Under the pieces are notes generated by a model. It made no database searches, was not told the origin of the DNA, and was given only the letters and a program-made list of their open reading frames with translations. Shown here in pieces: positions 43,238 to 51,498 of a DNA stretch of 64,000 nt. Within the stretch, counting starts at the first letter, position 1. Every line of letters begins with the position of its first letter. The translations under genes were made by a program, and so were the position numbers. The DNA comes from CBDAQR01 sp965199055 (lineage in GTDB: Bacteria > Pseudomonadota > Gammaproteobacteria > Pseudomonadales > Halieaceae), in the NCBI GenBank assembly GCA_965199055.1, contig CBDAQR010000004.1, positions 124,001 to 188,000 of the forward strand. The letters are read 5' to 3'.

Positions 43238-43813
43238 TCAGCGGGCGAGCTTCTTGCATTCCTCGTGGCGAAAGCAGCTAACCATGTGGTCGTTCACCAT
43301 GCCGGTTGCTTGCATGTGTGCGTACACAATGGTCGAGCCAACAAAGTTGAAGCCGCGCTTCTTGAGATCTTTACTGATGGTGTCTGAAAGGGGGGTAGAG
43401 GCGGGCACTTCTTTCATTTTGCTGAAACGATTCTGTATCGGCGTGCCGTCGACGAAGTTCCACATATAGTCGGAAAAGCTCCCCCATTCCTCCTGTACCT
43501 TGAGAAAAGCGCGGGCATTTTGACGGGCGCTGTAGACCTTCAGGCGATTTCTAATGATGCGTGGGTCAAGCAGGAGTTTGTCCAGCTTCTTGTCGGTGTA
43601 ACGAGCAATTTTATTGGCATCGAAGCCGTCGAAAAGTTGTCGATAACCCTCGCGCTTCCTCAGAACGGTAATCCAGGCTAAACCCGCCTGGGCGCCCTCT
43701 AACATCAAAAACTCGAACAGCGTGTCGTCGTCATACAGCGGAACCCCCCATTCTTCATCGTGGTACTGCACGTACAGTTCGTCGGTGCCACACCAGCTAC
43801 AGCGCTCTGTCAT
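43238..43813 (-). CDS. tag: DNA-3-methyladenine glycosylase I
   Basis: Base-excision repair enzyme removing 3-methyladenine. The 191-residue protein starts MTERCSWCGTDELYVQYHDEEWG, carrying zinc-ligand Cys and His and the catalytic Glu region. It then has LEGAQAGLAWITVLRKREGYR and the C-terminal zinc ligands in NDHMVSCFRHEEC. Length and motifs match E. coli Tag (187 residues). Stands alone, divergent from the enoyl-CoA hydratase gene. Confidence 0.96.
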   Translation of the reverse strand: MTERCSWCGTDELYVQYHDEEWGVPLYDDDTLFEFLMLEGAQAGLAWITVLRKREGYRQLFDGFDANKIARYTDKKLDKLLLDPRIIRNRLKVYSARQNARAFLKVQEEWGSFSDYMWNFVDGTPIQNRFSKMKEVPASTPLSDTISKDLKKRGFNFVGSTIVYAHMQATGMVNDHMVSCFRHEECKKLAR

Positions 43814-43854
43814 ACCGTTCTCCTTTGCCTGGGCTGAGTATAGAATGTGCGGCC

Positions 43855-44613
43855 ATGACTGACACCGTTCTCTTACACCAATCTGGGCATATTGCCCGGA
43901 TAACCTTGAATAATCCCGATAAACACAACTCGCTGGGTGAAGCTCAGCTGCGCGCCTTGCGCGAGTATACGGAGCAGGTGGGGAACAATCCGAATATGCG
44001 TGTGTTGGTGCTCACGGGGGCTGGCGAAAAGACCTTTTGCGCCGGCGCCGCGCTGAATGAACTGGGCAGTGGACAGATTAGCGGTGACCTGTTTCAGGCG
44101 ACAACAGACCAGATTGCACAGCTACCCATTCCCACCTTGTGCGCACTCAATGGAAATGTCTTTGGTGGCGGTGTGGAATTGGCGCTCAGCTGTGATTTCC
44201 GTATCGGCATAGAAGGCACGCGAATGCGCGTACCCGCTGCGCAAATCGGGCTGTGTTATCCCCTGAGCGGTATGAATCGGTTTGTCGAGCGTCTTGGTGT
44301 TAATCTGGCCAAGCGTATCCTGCTCACGGCGGAAGAGTTTGACGCCGAATCGATGCTGCGTATCGGCTTTCTGGACCACCTGGTGCCACGAGCCGGTCTC
44401 ACCCAGCGCACAGATGAGCTTGCCCAGTCGATTGCGAGCCTGGCACCGTTGGCTGTTCGAGCGATGAAGCAGGTTCTGCAGGAGGCGGCCGCAGGAGAGA
44501 TCGATATGGCCGAAGCGCAGAAGCTGTCGGAACTGTGCCGCACTTCTGATGACTTGCAAGAGGGCTTTGCAGCACAACGCGAAAGGCGCCCGCCGCGGTT
44601 TACAGGCCGCTAG
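43855..44613 (+). CDS. Enoyl-CoA hydratase/isomerase family protein
   Basis: A 252-residue crotonase-fold protein: ARITLNNPDKHNSLGEAQL, oxyanion-hole segments GAGEKTFCAGAALNEL near residues 63-78 and ALNGNVFGGGVELALSCDFRIG near 98-119. In the active-site helix (AAQIGLCYPLSGMNRFV) the two Glu of classical hydratases are not evident, so isomerase or another crotonase reaction is as likely. ATG 43855 is preferred over an in-frame start 30 nt upstream that lacks family similarity. Convergent with the amidotransferase gene. Confidence 0.88.
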   Translation: MTDTVLLHQSGHIARITLNNPDKHNSLGEAQLRALREYTEQVGNNPNMRVLVLTGAGEKTFCAGAALNELGSGQISGDLFQATTDQIAQLPIPTLCALNGNVFGGGVELALSCDFRIGIEGTRMRVPAAQIGLCYPLSGMNRFVERLGVNLAKRILLTAEEFDAESMLRIGFLDHLVPRAGLTQRTDELAQSIASLAPLAVRAMKQVLQEAAAGEIDMAEAQKLSELCRTSDDLQEGFAAQRERRPPRFTGR

Positions 44614-44638
44614 CGCTATCAGGCTGCTGGAGACGTAG

Positions 44639-45352
44639 CTAGCGGAGAACCCGGTCTACGAATTTTCGCATCAGGTCATTTGATTCGGGTGTTTCCACCG
44701 CTGTGCTAAGCACCTCATCGAGGTGATCGTCGCCATCTGTATATGACGCTTTGTAAATCGTCAGGCGCGAGATCAGTGTCGCCCGGTCGACCTCCGGATG
44801 AAACTGACACGCCCAGAAGCGTTTGTCCTCCACCCGAAAAGCATGGCAGCAGGGCTCTGTATACGCCAGTTCGATGGCGCCGGGAGGGCAGTGAACCGAG
44901 CGCTCGCGATGCACCGCTATCGCATGAAAGCTGTCGGGCGTGTCGTGAAACAGCAAGTCATCAGCAGCGGCCGGATGCAAGGCGATTGGGATGCTACCCA
45001 TTTCAAAACCGGACTCATCGCGTATGATCTCGCCTCCCAGTGCGAGCACGGCCAACTGGAAGCCAAAGCAGGATGCGAATACTGGTAGATCAACCTCTAT
45101 GCAGTGACGTAACAGCTCGATGCAGTAAGGTACCGCTGGATAATTGTCGGGCTCGAGCACGCTGGCCTCACTGGCCCCGCCCACCAACAGCGCCTCGTAA
45201 CCTTCGAGCACCTCAGGCCCGAAAGTGGGGGTGTCGAAGACGTTGAGAATATCAAGTTCGGTAGCCTCCAACTGGCAGTAGCGCAGAAAGCTGTCGTATT
45301 CTTCCTGGCGCACTTTTGGGTCGTGACGAATTTGTAGCAGCAGTATTTTCAT
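44639..45352 (-). CDS. Class I glutamine amidotransferase-like protein
   Basis: A 237-residue GATase1 protein (GMP-synthase/YfeJ-like). The nucleophile Cys lies in FASCFGFQLAVLALGGEI near residues 91-108, and the His-x-Glu pair in WACQFHPEVD near 185-194. It lacks a synthetase partner domain, so it probably hydrolyses gamma-glutamyl amides or acts with an unlinked partner. Same strand as ApbE upstream (50-nt gap), possibly the last gene of the redox cluster. Confidence 0.88.
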   Translation of the reverse strand: MKILLLQIRHDPKVRQEEYDSFLRYCQLEATELDILNVFDTPTFGPEVLEGYEALLVGGASEASVLEPDNYPAVPYCIELLRHCIEVDLPVFASCFGFQLAVLALGGEIIRDESGFEMGSIPIALHPAAADDLLFHDTPDSFHAIAVHRERSVHCPPGAIELAYTEPCCHAFRVEDKRFWACQFHPEVDRATLISRLTIYKASYTDGDDHLDEVLSTAVETPESNDLMRKFVDRVLR

Positions 45353-45402
45353 GGACTTCGTTTTGAGTTTGCAGCCGCAGTATAGCTGTTATTTACAGGG
45401 GC

Positions 45403-46308
45403 TTACTGACCTGTTGCGGCGATGCTGCCGTGGCACTTCAGTTCGCTGTCGACAGCGAACCAGGGCAGACCGAGTGAATGCAGCCAGTCCAGTGCCTCTG
45501 TGCTCGGTTTAAGCATGGCGAGTGTGGCGCTGCTGCCGGCTATCAAGCATTGTTCAGCCAAGACTGTAACGGCAACGAGTCCTTCACACGGCCAGCCGGT
45601 GCGTGGGTTGAGAATATGCCCATAGCGCTTACCCCCTACAACAATGCAGCGTTCATAGTCGCCGCTGCTGGCCAGCGCCATTCCGTCGAGAGGCACCTGC
45701 GCGATGGCGCGAGCATTTTCCCTTGGGTGCCTGATTCCGATTTGCCAGGGCGCGCCGCTCGCCTGGGTTCCGAGCGTTGTGATATCGCCAGCCAGATCCA
45801 CTAGCGCATGTTTAATGCCGTGGCTGCGAATGGTCGCGGCGGCGCTGTCGGCAGCGTACTCTTTCACGCAGCCGCCAAAGTCGAGTTCCATACCGGCGTC
45901 GAGCGCTGCCTCGGTTTCGCTCCACTGCACTCGGCTCCAGCCGATTCTTTTGAGTAGCCTGTCTACGTCTTCTTTCCTGGGCAGGGTTTCGCTCTTGAAA
46001 TCCCAGGCTTCGCGCAGGACACCGGAGGTGAGATCAAAAAGGCCGTCGCTTTCCTGAAATAGCGTGTCGGCATAGCGCAGCAAGCCGGCGGTTTCGGGAT
46101 CGATAGCGGTGGGAGTGCCAGAGCCCGCATTCTGGTTTATCTGAGCTGTGAGAGAGTTTGGGAGGTAGCGGCTGTAGCGTGCCTCCAGCTCGCGAACACG
46201 CGATTCTGCCGCATCAATGGCTGCCTCGAGAACCTCTGTATCGTTGTGATCGAGTCTGAGGCGGCAGGGACCGCCCATGGCAACAAAGCGGTGCTCCAGT
46301 CGTTGCAT
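45403..46308 (-). CDS. apbE: FAD:protein FMN transferase (ApbE family)
   Basis: Attaches FMN covalently to Thr/Ser of envelope flavoproteins. The 301-residue protein shows ELEARYSRYLPNSLTAQIN, DFGGCVKEYAAD near residues 141-152, ALVDLAGDITTLG near 163-175, and SGDYERCIVVGGKRYGHILNPRTGWP near 205-230, all family landmarks. No signal peptide or lipobox is visible at this start, unlike most ApbE proteins. It follows a TlpA-DUF4266-DUF3570 cluster on the same strand, so its flavin target may be periplasmic and not encoded here. Confidence 0.93.
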   Translation of the reverse strand: MQRLEHRFVAMGGPCRLRLDHNDTEVLEAAIDAAESRVRELEARYSRYLPNSLTAQINQNAGSGTPTAIDPETAGLLRYADTLFQESDGLFDLTSGVLREAWDFKSETLPRKEDVDRLLKRIGWSRVQWSETEAALDAGMELDFGGCVKEYAADSAAATIRSHGIKHALVDLAGDITTLGTQASGAPWQIGIRHPRENARAIAQVPLDGMALASSGDYERCIVVGGKRYGHILNPRTGWPCEGLVAVTVLAEQCLIAGSSATLAMLKPSTEALDWLHSLGLPWFAVDSELKCHGSIAATGQ

Positions 46309-46331
46309 AGCGCTAAGCGTTTGCCATGGGT

Positions 46332-47492
46332 TTACTTGAATCGGTAATCGAAGCCCAGCGTGTAGCGCCAGTATTTCACCAACGCTGGAGATTCATCGCC
46401 GCTGGACAGGGCCCAGTCTTCACTGGTGGTGTAGCGCTCGCCAGATAGAACAAGGCTCCAATTGCCTATGTCGTGCTTCACTCTAAGTCCCGTGGTAATA
46501 GCACCAAAGGTGGAGAGGCGATAATCGTCGGCGTAGTAGCGCTCGCTGAAATCCACCCGATTGCTGAAAAAATCGGCTTCGTCCTGGCTGTAGTAGCGCA
46601 CATAGGGAGTAACTCGCGTATTGCGGCCGATGCTCTGATGCCAGGCCATGTCTACCGTGTGGGATGCCACACCCCAGTCGTCGTCGAAGTAGCGATAATC
46701 GATATGAAGCGCAGCATCTGGAGAGGGAAAGTAGTGCCGATAGCCGCTGGAAAAGGCCCATTCTTTGCGCTCGTCTGGTCGACTGTCGTTCAGTTTGTAC
46801 GGATCGGTGAGAAACCCATCTTTATAGGTGTAGCTGAGCCCGAACCTGACGATAGCGCGCTTGCTAACAATGCGGCTGACGCCGATCCAGGCGGAGCGCA
46901 TGTCTTTATTGTCTTCCAGGGTATTGGTTGGCACCGCACCTTGAGTGGGTTCGATGTCATCATCGGAGGCACTGACGGCAGCGCTATAGGTGGTCATGCC
47001 GTCTGGACTGTTCCAGGCCATGTCGAGACCAATCGCATTGGACTCATAGTCGTCTTCGTCTGACCGGGTGTAGTTGAAGCCGGCATTTCCCCGATCGAAA
47101 TAGTAACGGGTGGTGACACTCACATCGGTGCGGGTGTCTTCGATGCTCGCGCCGCTCATGATGACATTGGCATCACCGTTGGCGTTCTCACCCACAAACC
47201 AGGGAGACGCACCGCTCATATCTTCCCACTGCACGTCGAGTGCCACTGACCAGTTGTCTGCTACCGGTGCCAGCAGGTGGAACTGGGCTACGTCGATGTC
47301 ATAGCGCTCTGAACTATTGCCGAAAGACTTACCGGCCTGGGTGTCGTCTTCTTTGTACTTGCTGTACCGCAGGCCCACCTCCGTGAAATCGGGTGGCGCG
47401 TCGGCGTTGGCTTGTTGGTAGGCGGGCAATAGCAGGGCACTAGAGGTTAGCGCCAAAAGAGTAGGGTGCTTGTCTTTACGGACCTCAATCAT
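46332..47492 (-). CDS. DUF3570 outer-membrane beta-barrel-type protein
   Basis: A 386-residue exported protein with signal region TLLALTSSALLLPAYQQANA and alternating aromatic beta strands throughout (LRYSKYKED, TRYYFDRGNAGF, YRYFDDDWGV), ending WRYTLGFDYRFK, typical of an outer-membrane barrel. DUF3570 has no established function but commonly occurs with DUF4266, ApbE and thioredoxin-like genes. Its ATG overlaps the stop of the natural DUF4266 frame (TAATG), so the two are normally coupled. Confidence 0.88.
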   Translation of the reverse strand: MIEVRKDKHPTLLALTSSALLLPAYQQANADAPPDFTEVGLRYSKYKEDDTQAGKSFGNSSERYDIDVAQFHLLAPVADNWSVALDVQWEDMSGASPWFVGENANGDANVIMSGASIEDTRTDVSVTTRYYFDRGNAGFNYTRSDEDDYESNAIGLDMAWNSPDGMTTYSAAVSASDDDIEPTQGAVPTNTLEDNKDMRSAWIGVSRIVSKRAIVRFGLSYTYKDGFLTDPYKLNDSRPDERKEWAFSSGYRHYFPSPDAALHIDYRYFDDDWGVASHTVDMAWHQSIGRNTRVTPYVRYYSQDEADFFSNRVDFSERYYADDYRLSTFGAITTGLRVKHDIGNWSLVLSGERYTTSEDWALSSGDESPALVKYWRYTLGFDYRFK

Positions 47493-47495
47493 TAG

Positions 47496-47699
47496 TTACA
47501 GCCACAACCTCCGCCGGCCGCGCCTCCCCCCCCCGGAAGAGGCCTCCTTGCTGTAATAAATATGTGCGCGCAAGCGTGACTCCATCACATCGGGTTGCCA
47601 CTGCATGTCCTCACGTGCGAGGCTGCCGCGCTCCCAAGGTTGGACCTGGGCGCAGCCCGCGCCCATCAAGAGCGCGCTAATTAGAAAAAGTTTCTTCAC
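47496..47699 (-). CDS. DUF4266 small lipoprotein, C-terminus frameshifted at a run of nine G
   Basis: Starts MKKLFLISALLMGAGCAQVQ (lipobox Cys16), then the DUF4266 core WERGSLAREDMQWQP and HIYYSKEASSGG near residues 23-57. On the coding strand nine G lie at 47534-47526. Read as nine, the tail is RRGRRRLWL and ends at 47496. With eight G the frame would give a Gly-rich tail ending GGGCGCN, the form expected for this family, with its TAA overlapping the DUF3570 start. Either phase variation, a recent mutation, or a sequencing error. Confidence 0.8.
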   Translation of the reverse strand: MKKLFLISALLMGAGCAQVQPWERGSLAREDMQWQPDVMESRLRAHIYYSKEASSGGGRRGRRRLWL

Positions 47700-48205
47700 T
47701 CGGTAAGTAACTCCATGACCTCGGTGCGAATTTTCTTGGCATCGCTTTTACGAAACCCCTGGTGAACTTTTCGGACTTTGCCAGATCGATCCACAAGAAA
47801 GCCGGTGGGCATGCCTAGGATCCCATACGCCGATGGGGTCGTGCCGCTGGGGTCGAAAACGATGGGGTAGCTGACAGGAAGCTCTTCCATAAATTCGAGC
47901 GCGTCTTCCTTATACTCGTCCACGTTGATTGCGAGGACTTCGAAGCCCTGTTCTGAAAATTCCTGCCGCAACTCATCAAGGATGGGAAAAGAAACTCTGC
48001 AGGGGCCGCACCAAGAGGCCCAGAAGTCGACATAGACAACTTTGCCGCGTAAGTCTGCAAGAGCAAGCTCAGTGCTGGTGTCTGGCAGCATAGGTAGCGC
48101 GACTGCTGGGGCGTCCGCGCCAACTGGCACCGTGTTGCTTAAGGCTGCTGGGCTGGCGAGCGACCCAAAGAGGATTGCGGCGAATACGAGCGGTGTAATT
48201 TTCAT
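47696..48205 (-). CDS. TlpA-type periplasmic thioredoxin-like protein
   Basis: A 169-residue exported thiol-disulfide protein: signal peptide of about 24 residues (MKITPLVFAAILFGSLASPAALS), then the peroxiredoxin/TlpA fold with active site DFWASWCGPCRVSF near residues 60-73, cis-Pro in LGMPTGFLVD near 134-143, and the TlpA-type DEYKEDALEFMEE insert. It probably reduces disulfides in the envelope. First gene of the cluster; its stop overlaps the DUF4266 start by 4 nt, so the two are coupled. Confidence 0.92.
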   Translation of the reverse strand: MKITPLVFAAILFGSLASPAALSNTVPVGADAPAVALPMLPDTSTELALADLRGKVVYVDFWASWCGPCRVSFPILDELRQEFSEQGFEVLAINVDEYKEDALEFMEELPVSYPIVFDPSGTTPSAYGILGMPTGFLVDRSGKVRKVHQGFRKSDAKKIRTEVMELLTE

Positions 48206-48343
48206 GATTGTCAGACCTTGTAACGCGGCGCGGGTTCAATCGTTGACCGGCCAGGGAGGCAGCTTTTTGCTCCGTGTACACGGCCAAATAAAAGTAGCAT
48301 GATAGCCACCCCTAGTCAGCCCGAGTGGACCATACTGTAGAGC

Positions 48344-48826
48344 ATGAATATCAAAGTGATTACCGTTGGCGGCACCATCGACAAGATCTATTTCGATGCC
48401 CGCAGTGAGTTCCAGGTGGGTGATCCGCAGATTAGTGATTTGTTGCATGAGTCTAACGTCAGTTTTGACTACAGCGTGGAATCGCTAATGAAGAAGGACA
48501 GTCTGGAGATGACTGATGATGATCGCGATGCGGTCCGAGCGGCGGTTGAGTCCTGTGAAGAGGAGCGCATTCTAATCACTCACGGGACAGACACCATGGC
48601 TGATACGGCGCGGCGTCTTGTAGGGGTTGAAGGAAAAACTGTGGTGCTGACCGGCTCGATGCAGCCGGCGCGGCTGCGAGTGAGCGATGCCATCTTTAAT
48701 ATTGGCTACGCCATTGGTGCGCTACACTTCCTACCCAACGGCGTCTACATTGCTATAAACGGCCGTGTGTTTGATCCACTACACGTACATAAGAACTGGG
48801 ACAAGCAGCGTTTCGAAGACGACTGA
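48344..48826 (+). CDS. Asparaginase-domain protein (short, N-terminal type)
   Basis: A 160-residue protein with both asparaginase nucleophile motifs: VITVGGTIDKIYF near residues 5-17 and ILITHGTDTMADTARRL near 76-92, then VVLTGSMQPARLRVSDA. It has only the N-terminal half of L-asparaginase (about 330 residues) but ends naturally. Short stand-alone versions are common in gammaproteobacteria, so I read it as complete. Two bases separate its stop from the ATG of the truncated MASE2 gene. Confidence 0.86.
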   Translation: MNIKVITVGGTIDKIYFDARSEFQVGDPQISDLLHESNVSFDYSVESLMKKDSLEMTDDDRDAVRAAVESCEEERILITHGTDTMADTARRLVGVEGKTVVLTGSMQPARLRVSDAIFNIGYAIGALHFLPNGVYIAINGRVFDPLHVHKNWDKQRFEDD

Positions 48827-48828
48827 GC

Positions 48829-48956
48829 ATGTCGCGCAATACGGGAACAGGACAGAACTTTGTCCGTCGAATTTATCCGCCCCGCATTTTTGGGATGGCG
48901 TTGTCGTTTCCGTGTATGGCAGTGGTGCTTTATCAGCATCAGGCGCCATGGCACTT
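48829..48956 (+). pseudogene. 5' fragment of a MASE2-domain diguanylate cyclase gene, cut by an IS
   Basis: Forty-three native codons (MSRNTGTGQNFVRRIYPPRI.., ..VVLYQHQAPWHF) match the first part of MASE2 membrane sensor domains (RRIY-LR-LGL...C-A-VLY...APW). The frame then enters the IS end and stops at 48972. The remaining roughly 300 codons (rest of MASE2 and GGDEF) are absent; the sequence beyond the IS belongs to a different gene. Confidence 0.65.
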
Positions 48957-48964
48957 TGTAGTGG

Positions 48965-49798
48965 TCAACTAAAACTGGCCACGGTTTTATAAGCTTTCCA
49001 GTATTCGTTTTCTGCCTGATTGGGTGTTTTCATGTTGTTATTCGAATGCGGTCTGATCGAGTTGTAGTACCTCACGATATAGTCATTGATTGACTGCTTG
49101 GCTTCAGTAAAACTCCGATAGCCCGTCTCTGGAACCCACTCGGTTTTTAGGCTGCGGAAGAAGCGCTCCATTGGCGCGTTATCCCAGCAGTTTCCCCGTC
49201 GACTCATGCTCTGTTGTATCTGATACCGCCAGAGATGCTGACGGAATTTTGTACTGGTGTACTGAACTCCCTGATCCGAGTGGAATAGCACTCCCTTTGG
49301 TCTTCCTCTGGATTCATAAGCCATCATCAACGCCTTACGGGTCAGTTCACTGTCGGCCCGATAAGAAAACGCCCAACCAACCGGTTTTCTCGCGTAGAGA
49401 TCCAGTATCATGGCTAGATAGGCCCAGCGTTGACCCGTCCAAATATATGTAATATCGCTGCACCACACCTGGTTGGGTTCTGCTACAGAAAACTGCCGAT
49501 TCAAGGTATTTGGAATGGCTACGTGTAGCTTGTCAGCACGCTTATAGGCGTGTTTTGGAAGCTGGCTACTCACCAGTCCCAACTCCTTCATCAACTTACC
49601 CGCAACGTAACGAGTCAATGGCGTTCCATTACGGCTAACGATCTGGGCAACGGTTCTTGCACCAGCTGAGCCACCACTTAGGCGGTGAGCAGCGTGAACC
49701 ATAAGCTTAAGCCTGCAACGATGGGAGTTGTCACCCTTCGGGCGCTCTCGCCAATATCGGTAGCTACTGCGTTGAATATCAAAGACATGGCATAGCAA
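48965..49798 (-). CDS. IS3-family transposase OrfB (DDE domain)
   Basis: A 277-residue integrase-core transposase. It has an N-terminal HTH_21-like part (MLCHVFDIQRSSYRYW), WCSDITYIWTG with the first Asp, LFHSDQGVQYTS with the second, and the typical SRRGNCWDNAPMERFFRSLKTEW with the Glu. It ends YYNSIRPHSNNNMKTPNQAE. The frame is open upstream to the A5 slip site, giving ..KYSIIQRLQESYPVKLLC, so the active enzyme is probably the OrfAB fusion. No internal stop; intact. Confidence 0.94.
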   Translation of the reverse strand: MLCHVFDIQRSSYRYWRERPKGDNSHRCRLKLMVHAAHRLSGGSAGARTVAQIVSRNGTPLTRYVAGKLMKELGLVSSQLPKHAYKRADKLHVAIPNTLNRQFSVAEPNQVWCSDITYIWTGQRWAYLAMILDLYARKPVGWAFSYRADSELTRKALMMAYESRGRPKGVLFHSDQGVQYTSTKFRQHLWRYQIQQSMSRRGNCWDNAPMERFFRSLKTEWVPETGYRSFTEAKQSINDYIVRYYNSIRPHSNNNMKTPNQAENEYWKAYKTVASFS

Positions 49799-49830
49799 CT
49801 TAACGGGATAGCTCTCTTGTAACCGCTGAA

Positions 49831-50145
49831 TTATCGAATATTTTTCAGCTCGTCGGACATCAAGAGAGCCATACCCTTTTTTAATATGTCTTTCTCTGTT
49901 TCCAGCCGTTTGATCTGACGTTCCAGGTCGCGAATACGGCGCTGCTCCTCGGTCAGTGGCGTGCCTTTCTGAGGTGTTTCTCCCGAGCGCTCTAGCCGAA
50001 GCTGGCGAACCCAGCCCTCCACTGAAGATTTACTGACGTTCATCGCTTCACTCGCGGCTCTGACGGTATAGCCTTGGTCAACGACTAATTGTGCGACTTC
50101 GAGTCGAAACTCCGGGCTAAAGTTTGGTCTGGATCGTTTGGTCAT
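49831..50145 (-). CDS. IS3-family transposase OrfA
   Basis: A 104-residue helix-turn-helix protein: SPEFRLEVAQLVVDQGYTVRAASEAMNVSKSSVEGWVRQL (residues 10-49) followed by a coiled-coil stretch EEQRRIRDLERQIKRLETEKDILKKG near 66-91. It recognises the element's inverted repeats and supplies the N-terminal part of OrfAB by -1 frameshifting. The start codon lies about 45 nt inside the right inverted repeat. Confidence 0.93.
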   Translation of the reverse strand: MTKRSRPNFSPEFRLEVAQLVVDQGYTVRAASEAMNVSKSSVEGWVRQLRLERSGETPQKGTPLTEEQRRIRDLERQIKRLETEKDILKKGMALLMSDELKNIR

Positions 50146-50232
50146 TTGCTCACCTGTGTCTTGAGGGGTGATAGTATCACCCAGATTCAGGTGGCCAGTT
50201 TTAGTTGACCACTACATAGGCCTTATAGCGAT

Positions 50233-51489
50233 GTGCGGCGAATAGAGCTGCAACCCGAAGACTACATGCTCGGCTTTGAGTTTGCCGCACTTGATTTTAA
50301 CGCGCCTCAAAAAAACAAATACCGCTACCAGATGGTGGGGCTAGATAAGAACTGGATTGATCTGGGTAATCGGAACACCTTGGATTTCACCAGTCTGCCC
50401 ACTGGTGAGTACGTCTTACGCATCCAGGGTAGTAACGCCGATGGGCTATGGAGCGACGGTACCGCAGGTCTCAACATCATCGTGCACCCGCCCTGGTGGT
50501 TTACCTGGTGGGCGTTCGCATCGTATATCGGCACCGTCCTGTCTATTGTACTGATCGTTATCTTCCGACAACGCCAAAGGGAATTCGCTCAGCTGCTTTA
50601 CCAGTCGCAGCTTGAGGCCGACGTACGCGCAAGAACCCGGGATTTGCGCCGCGCTAATGACAAGCTGCAAGGCGCCATCGATGAGATCGGCGTCGCGCGA
50701 CAGGATGCAGTTCATGCGAATCAGGCGAAGAGTGAGTTCCTCGCGGCGTTGAGCCACGAAATCCGAACGCCGATGCACGGCGTGCTGGGTATGACGGACT
50801 TGCTTATGCATTCTGGTTTGAGCGAGCGTCAGGGTGGTTTTGCAGAATCTGCGCATGAATCTGCGACGGAGTTGCTTGGCCTTATTGATAACATTCTGGA
50901 TTTCTCCAAGATAGAAGCTGGCAAGCTAGAGCTTGAAGAAACTACCTTCAATTTCCGAGAGGTAACTGAGAACCTCTGCTATCTCTATGGCGAGCTCGCT
51001 CAATCGAAGAACATAGAATTGAGCCTGATTTTCAACGCCGATATTCGGCGACAAATGTACGGCGACCCCGTGCGTTTGCGGCAGGTGCTGCAGAACCTTC
51101 TGAGCAATGCCATCAAGTTCACCAAGCGTGGTTCCGTCACTGTTACAGTTAAAGAAGTACGCCGTGAGGGTCGAGACATAAGGTTGCGCATCACGGTGGA
51201 TGACACCGGTATTGGTATGAGTGAAGAAACGCTGCAACGTATATTTGAGGCGTTTTCTCAGGCGGATTCCTCCACGACCCGTCAGTACGGTGGAACGGGC
51301 CTGGGTCTCTCCATTGCGAAGCAGTTGGTTGAGTTGATGGAGGGCGAACTGGCTGTTAGCTCTAAGCCCGGTATTGGCACAACGATGACGGTCAATATGA
51401 CCCTAACCGAATCGCCGATCTATACCGATAAGCTCTCCACGTCTGTACTTGAGGACTATTACGCAGAAGTGGTTGCACCCATACCCTAA
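50233..51489 (+). CDS. Hybrid sensor histidine kinase, 5'-truncated fragment (Y_Y_Y, TM, HisKA, HATPase)
   Basis: Native coding sequence runs directly from the IS border (50217, reading RPYSDVRRIELQPEDYML), so the ligand-sensing propeller region normally preceding a Y_Y_Y domain is gone and any GTG start at 50233 is fortuitous. What remains: Y_Y_Y domain (about residues 8-80), one membrane helix near 89-110, HisKA with the phospho-His in LAALSHEIRTPMHG near 173-186, and HATPase boxes (LSNAIKF, DDTGIGMSEE, GGTGLGLSIAKQL). It ends at TAA 51487-51489, but the same frame continues in the next gene. A pseudogene fragment. Confidence 0.85.
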   Translation: MRRIELQPEDYMLGFEFAALDFNAPQKNKYRYQMVGLDKNWIDLGNRNTLDFTSLPTGEYVLRIQGSNADGLWSDGTAGLNIIVHPPWWFTWWAFASYIGTVLSIVLIVIFRQRQREFAQLLYQSQLEADVRARTRDLRRANDKLQGAIDEIGVARQDAVHANQAKSEFLAALSHEIRTPMHGVLGMTDLLMHSGLSERQGGFAESAHESATELLGLIDNILDFSKIEAGKLELEETTFNFREVTENLCYLYGELAQSKNIELSLIFNADIRRQMYGDPVRLRQVLQNLLSNAIKFTKRGSVTVTVKEVRREGRDIRLRITVDDTGIGMSEETLQRIFEAFSQADSSTTRQYGGTGLGLSIAKQLVELMEGELAVSSKPGIGTTMTVNMTLTESPIYTDKLSTSVLEDYYAEVVAPIP

Positions 51490-51498
51490 ACTCGGGCG

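Larger units (their letters stand above)
48957..50216 (-). mobile_element. IS3-family insertion sequence, 1260 bp, perfect 26-bp inverted repeats
   Basis: The terminal repeats at 48957-48982 and 50191-50216 are exact inverse copies over 26 bp (outer end TGTAGTGGTCAACT). It carries orfA and orfB on the minus strand with a -1 frame relation at A5 (49845-49841). Flanking triplets differ (CTT and TAG), so no target duplication is seen. The genes on its two sides are unrelated fragments, indicating an IS-mediated deletion or recombination between two copies. Confidence 0.95.

Noticed and set aside
48344..48826. Truncated asparaginase pseudogene
   Set aside because: It is half the usual length, but the short form ends naturally, keeps both nucleophile motifs and resembles stand-alone short family members.
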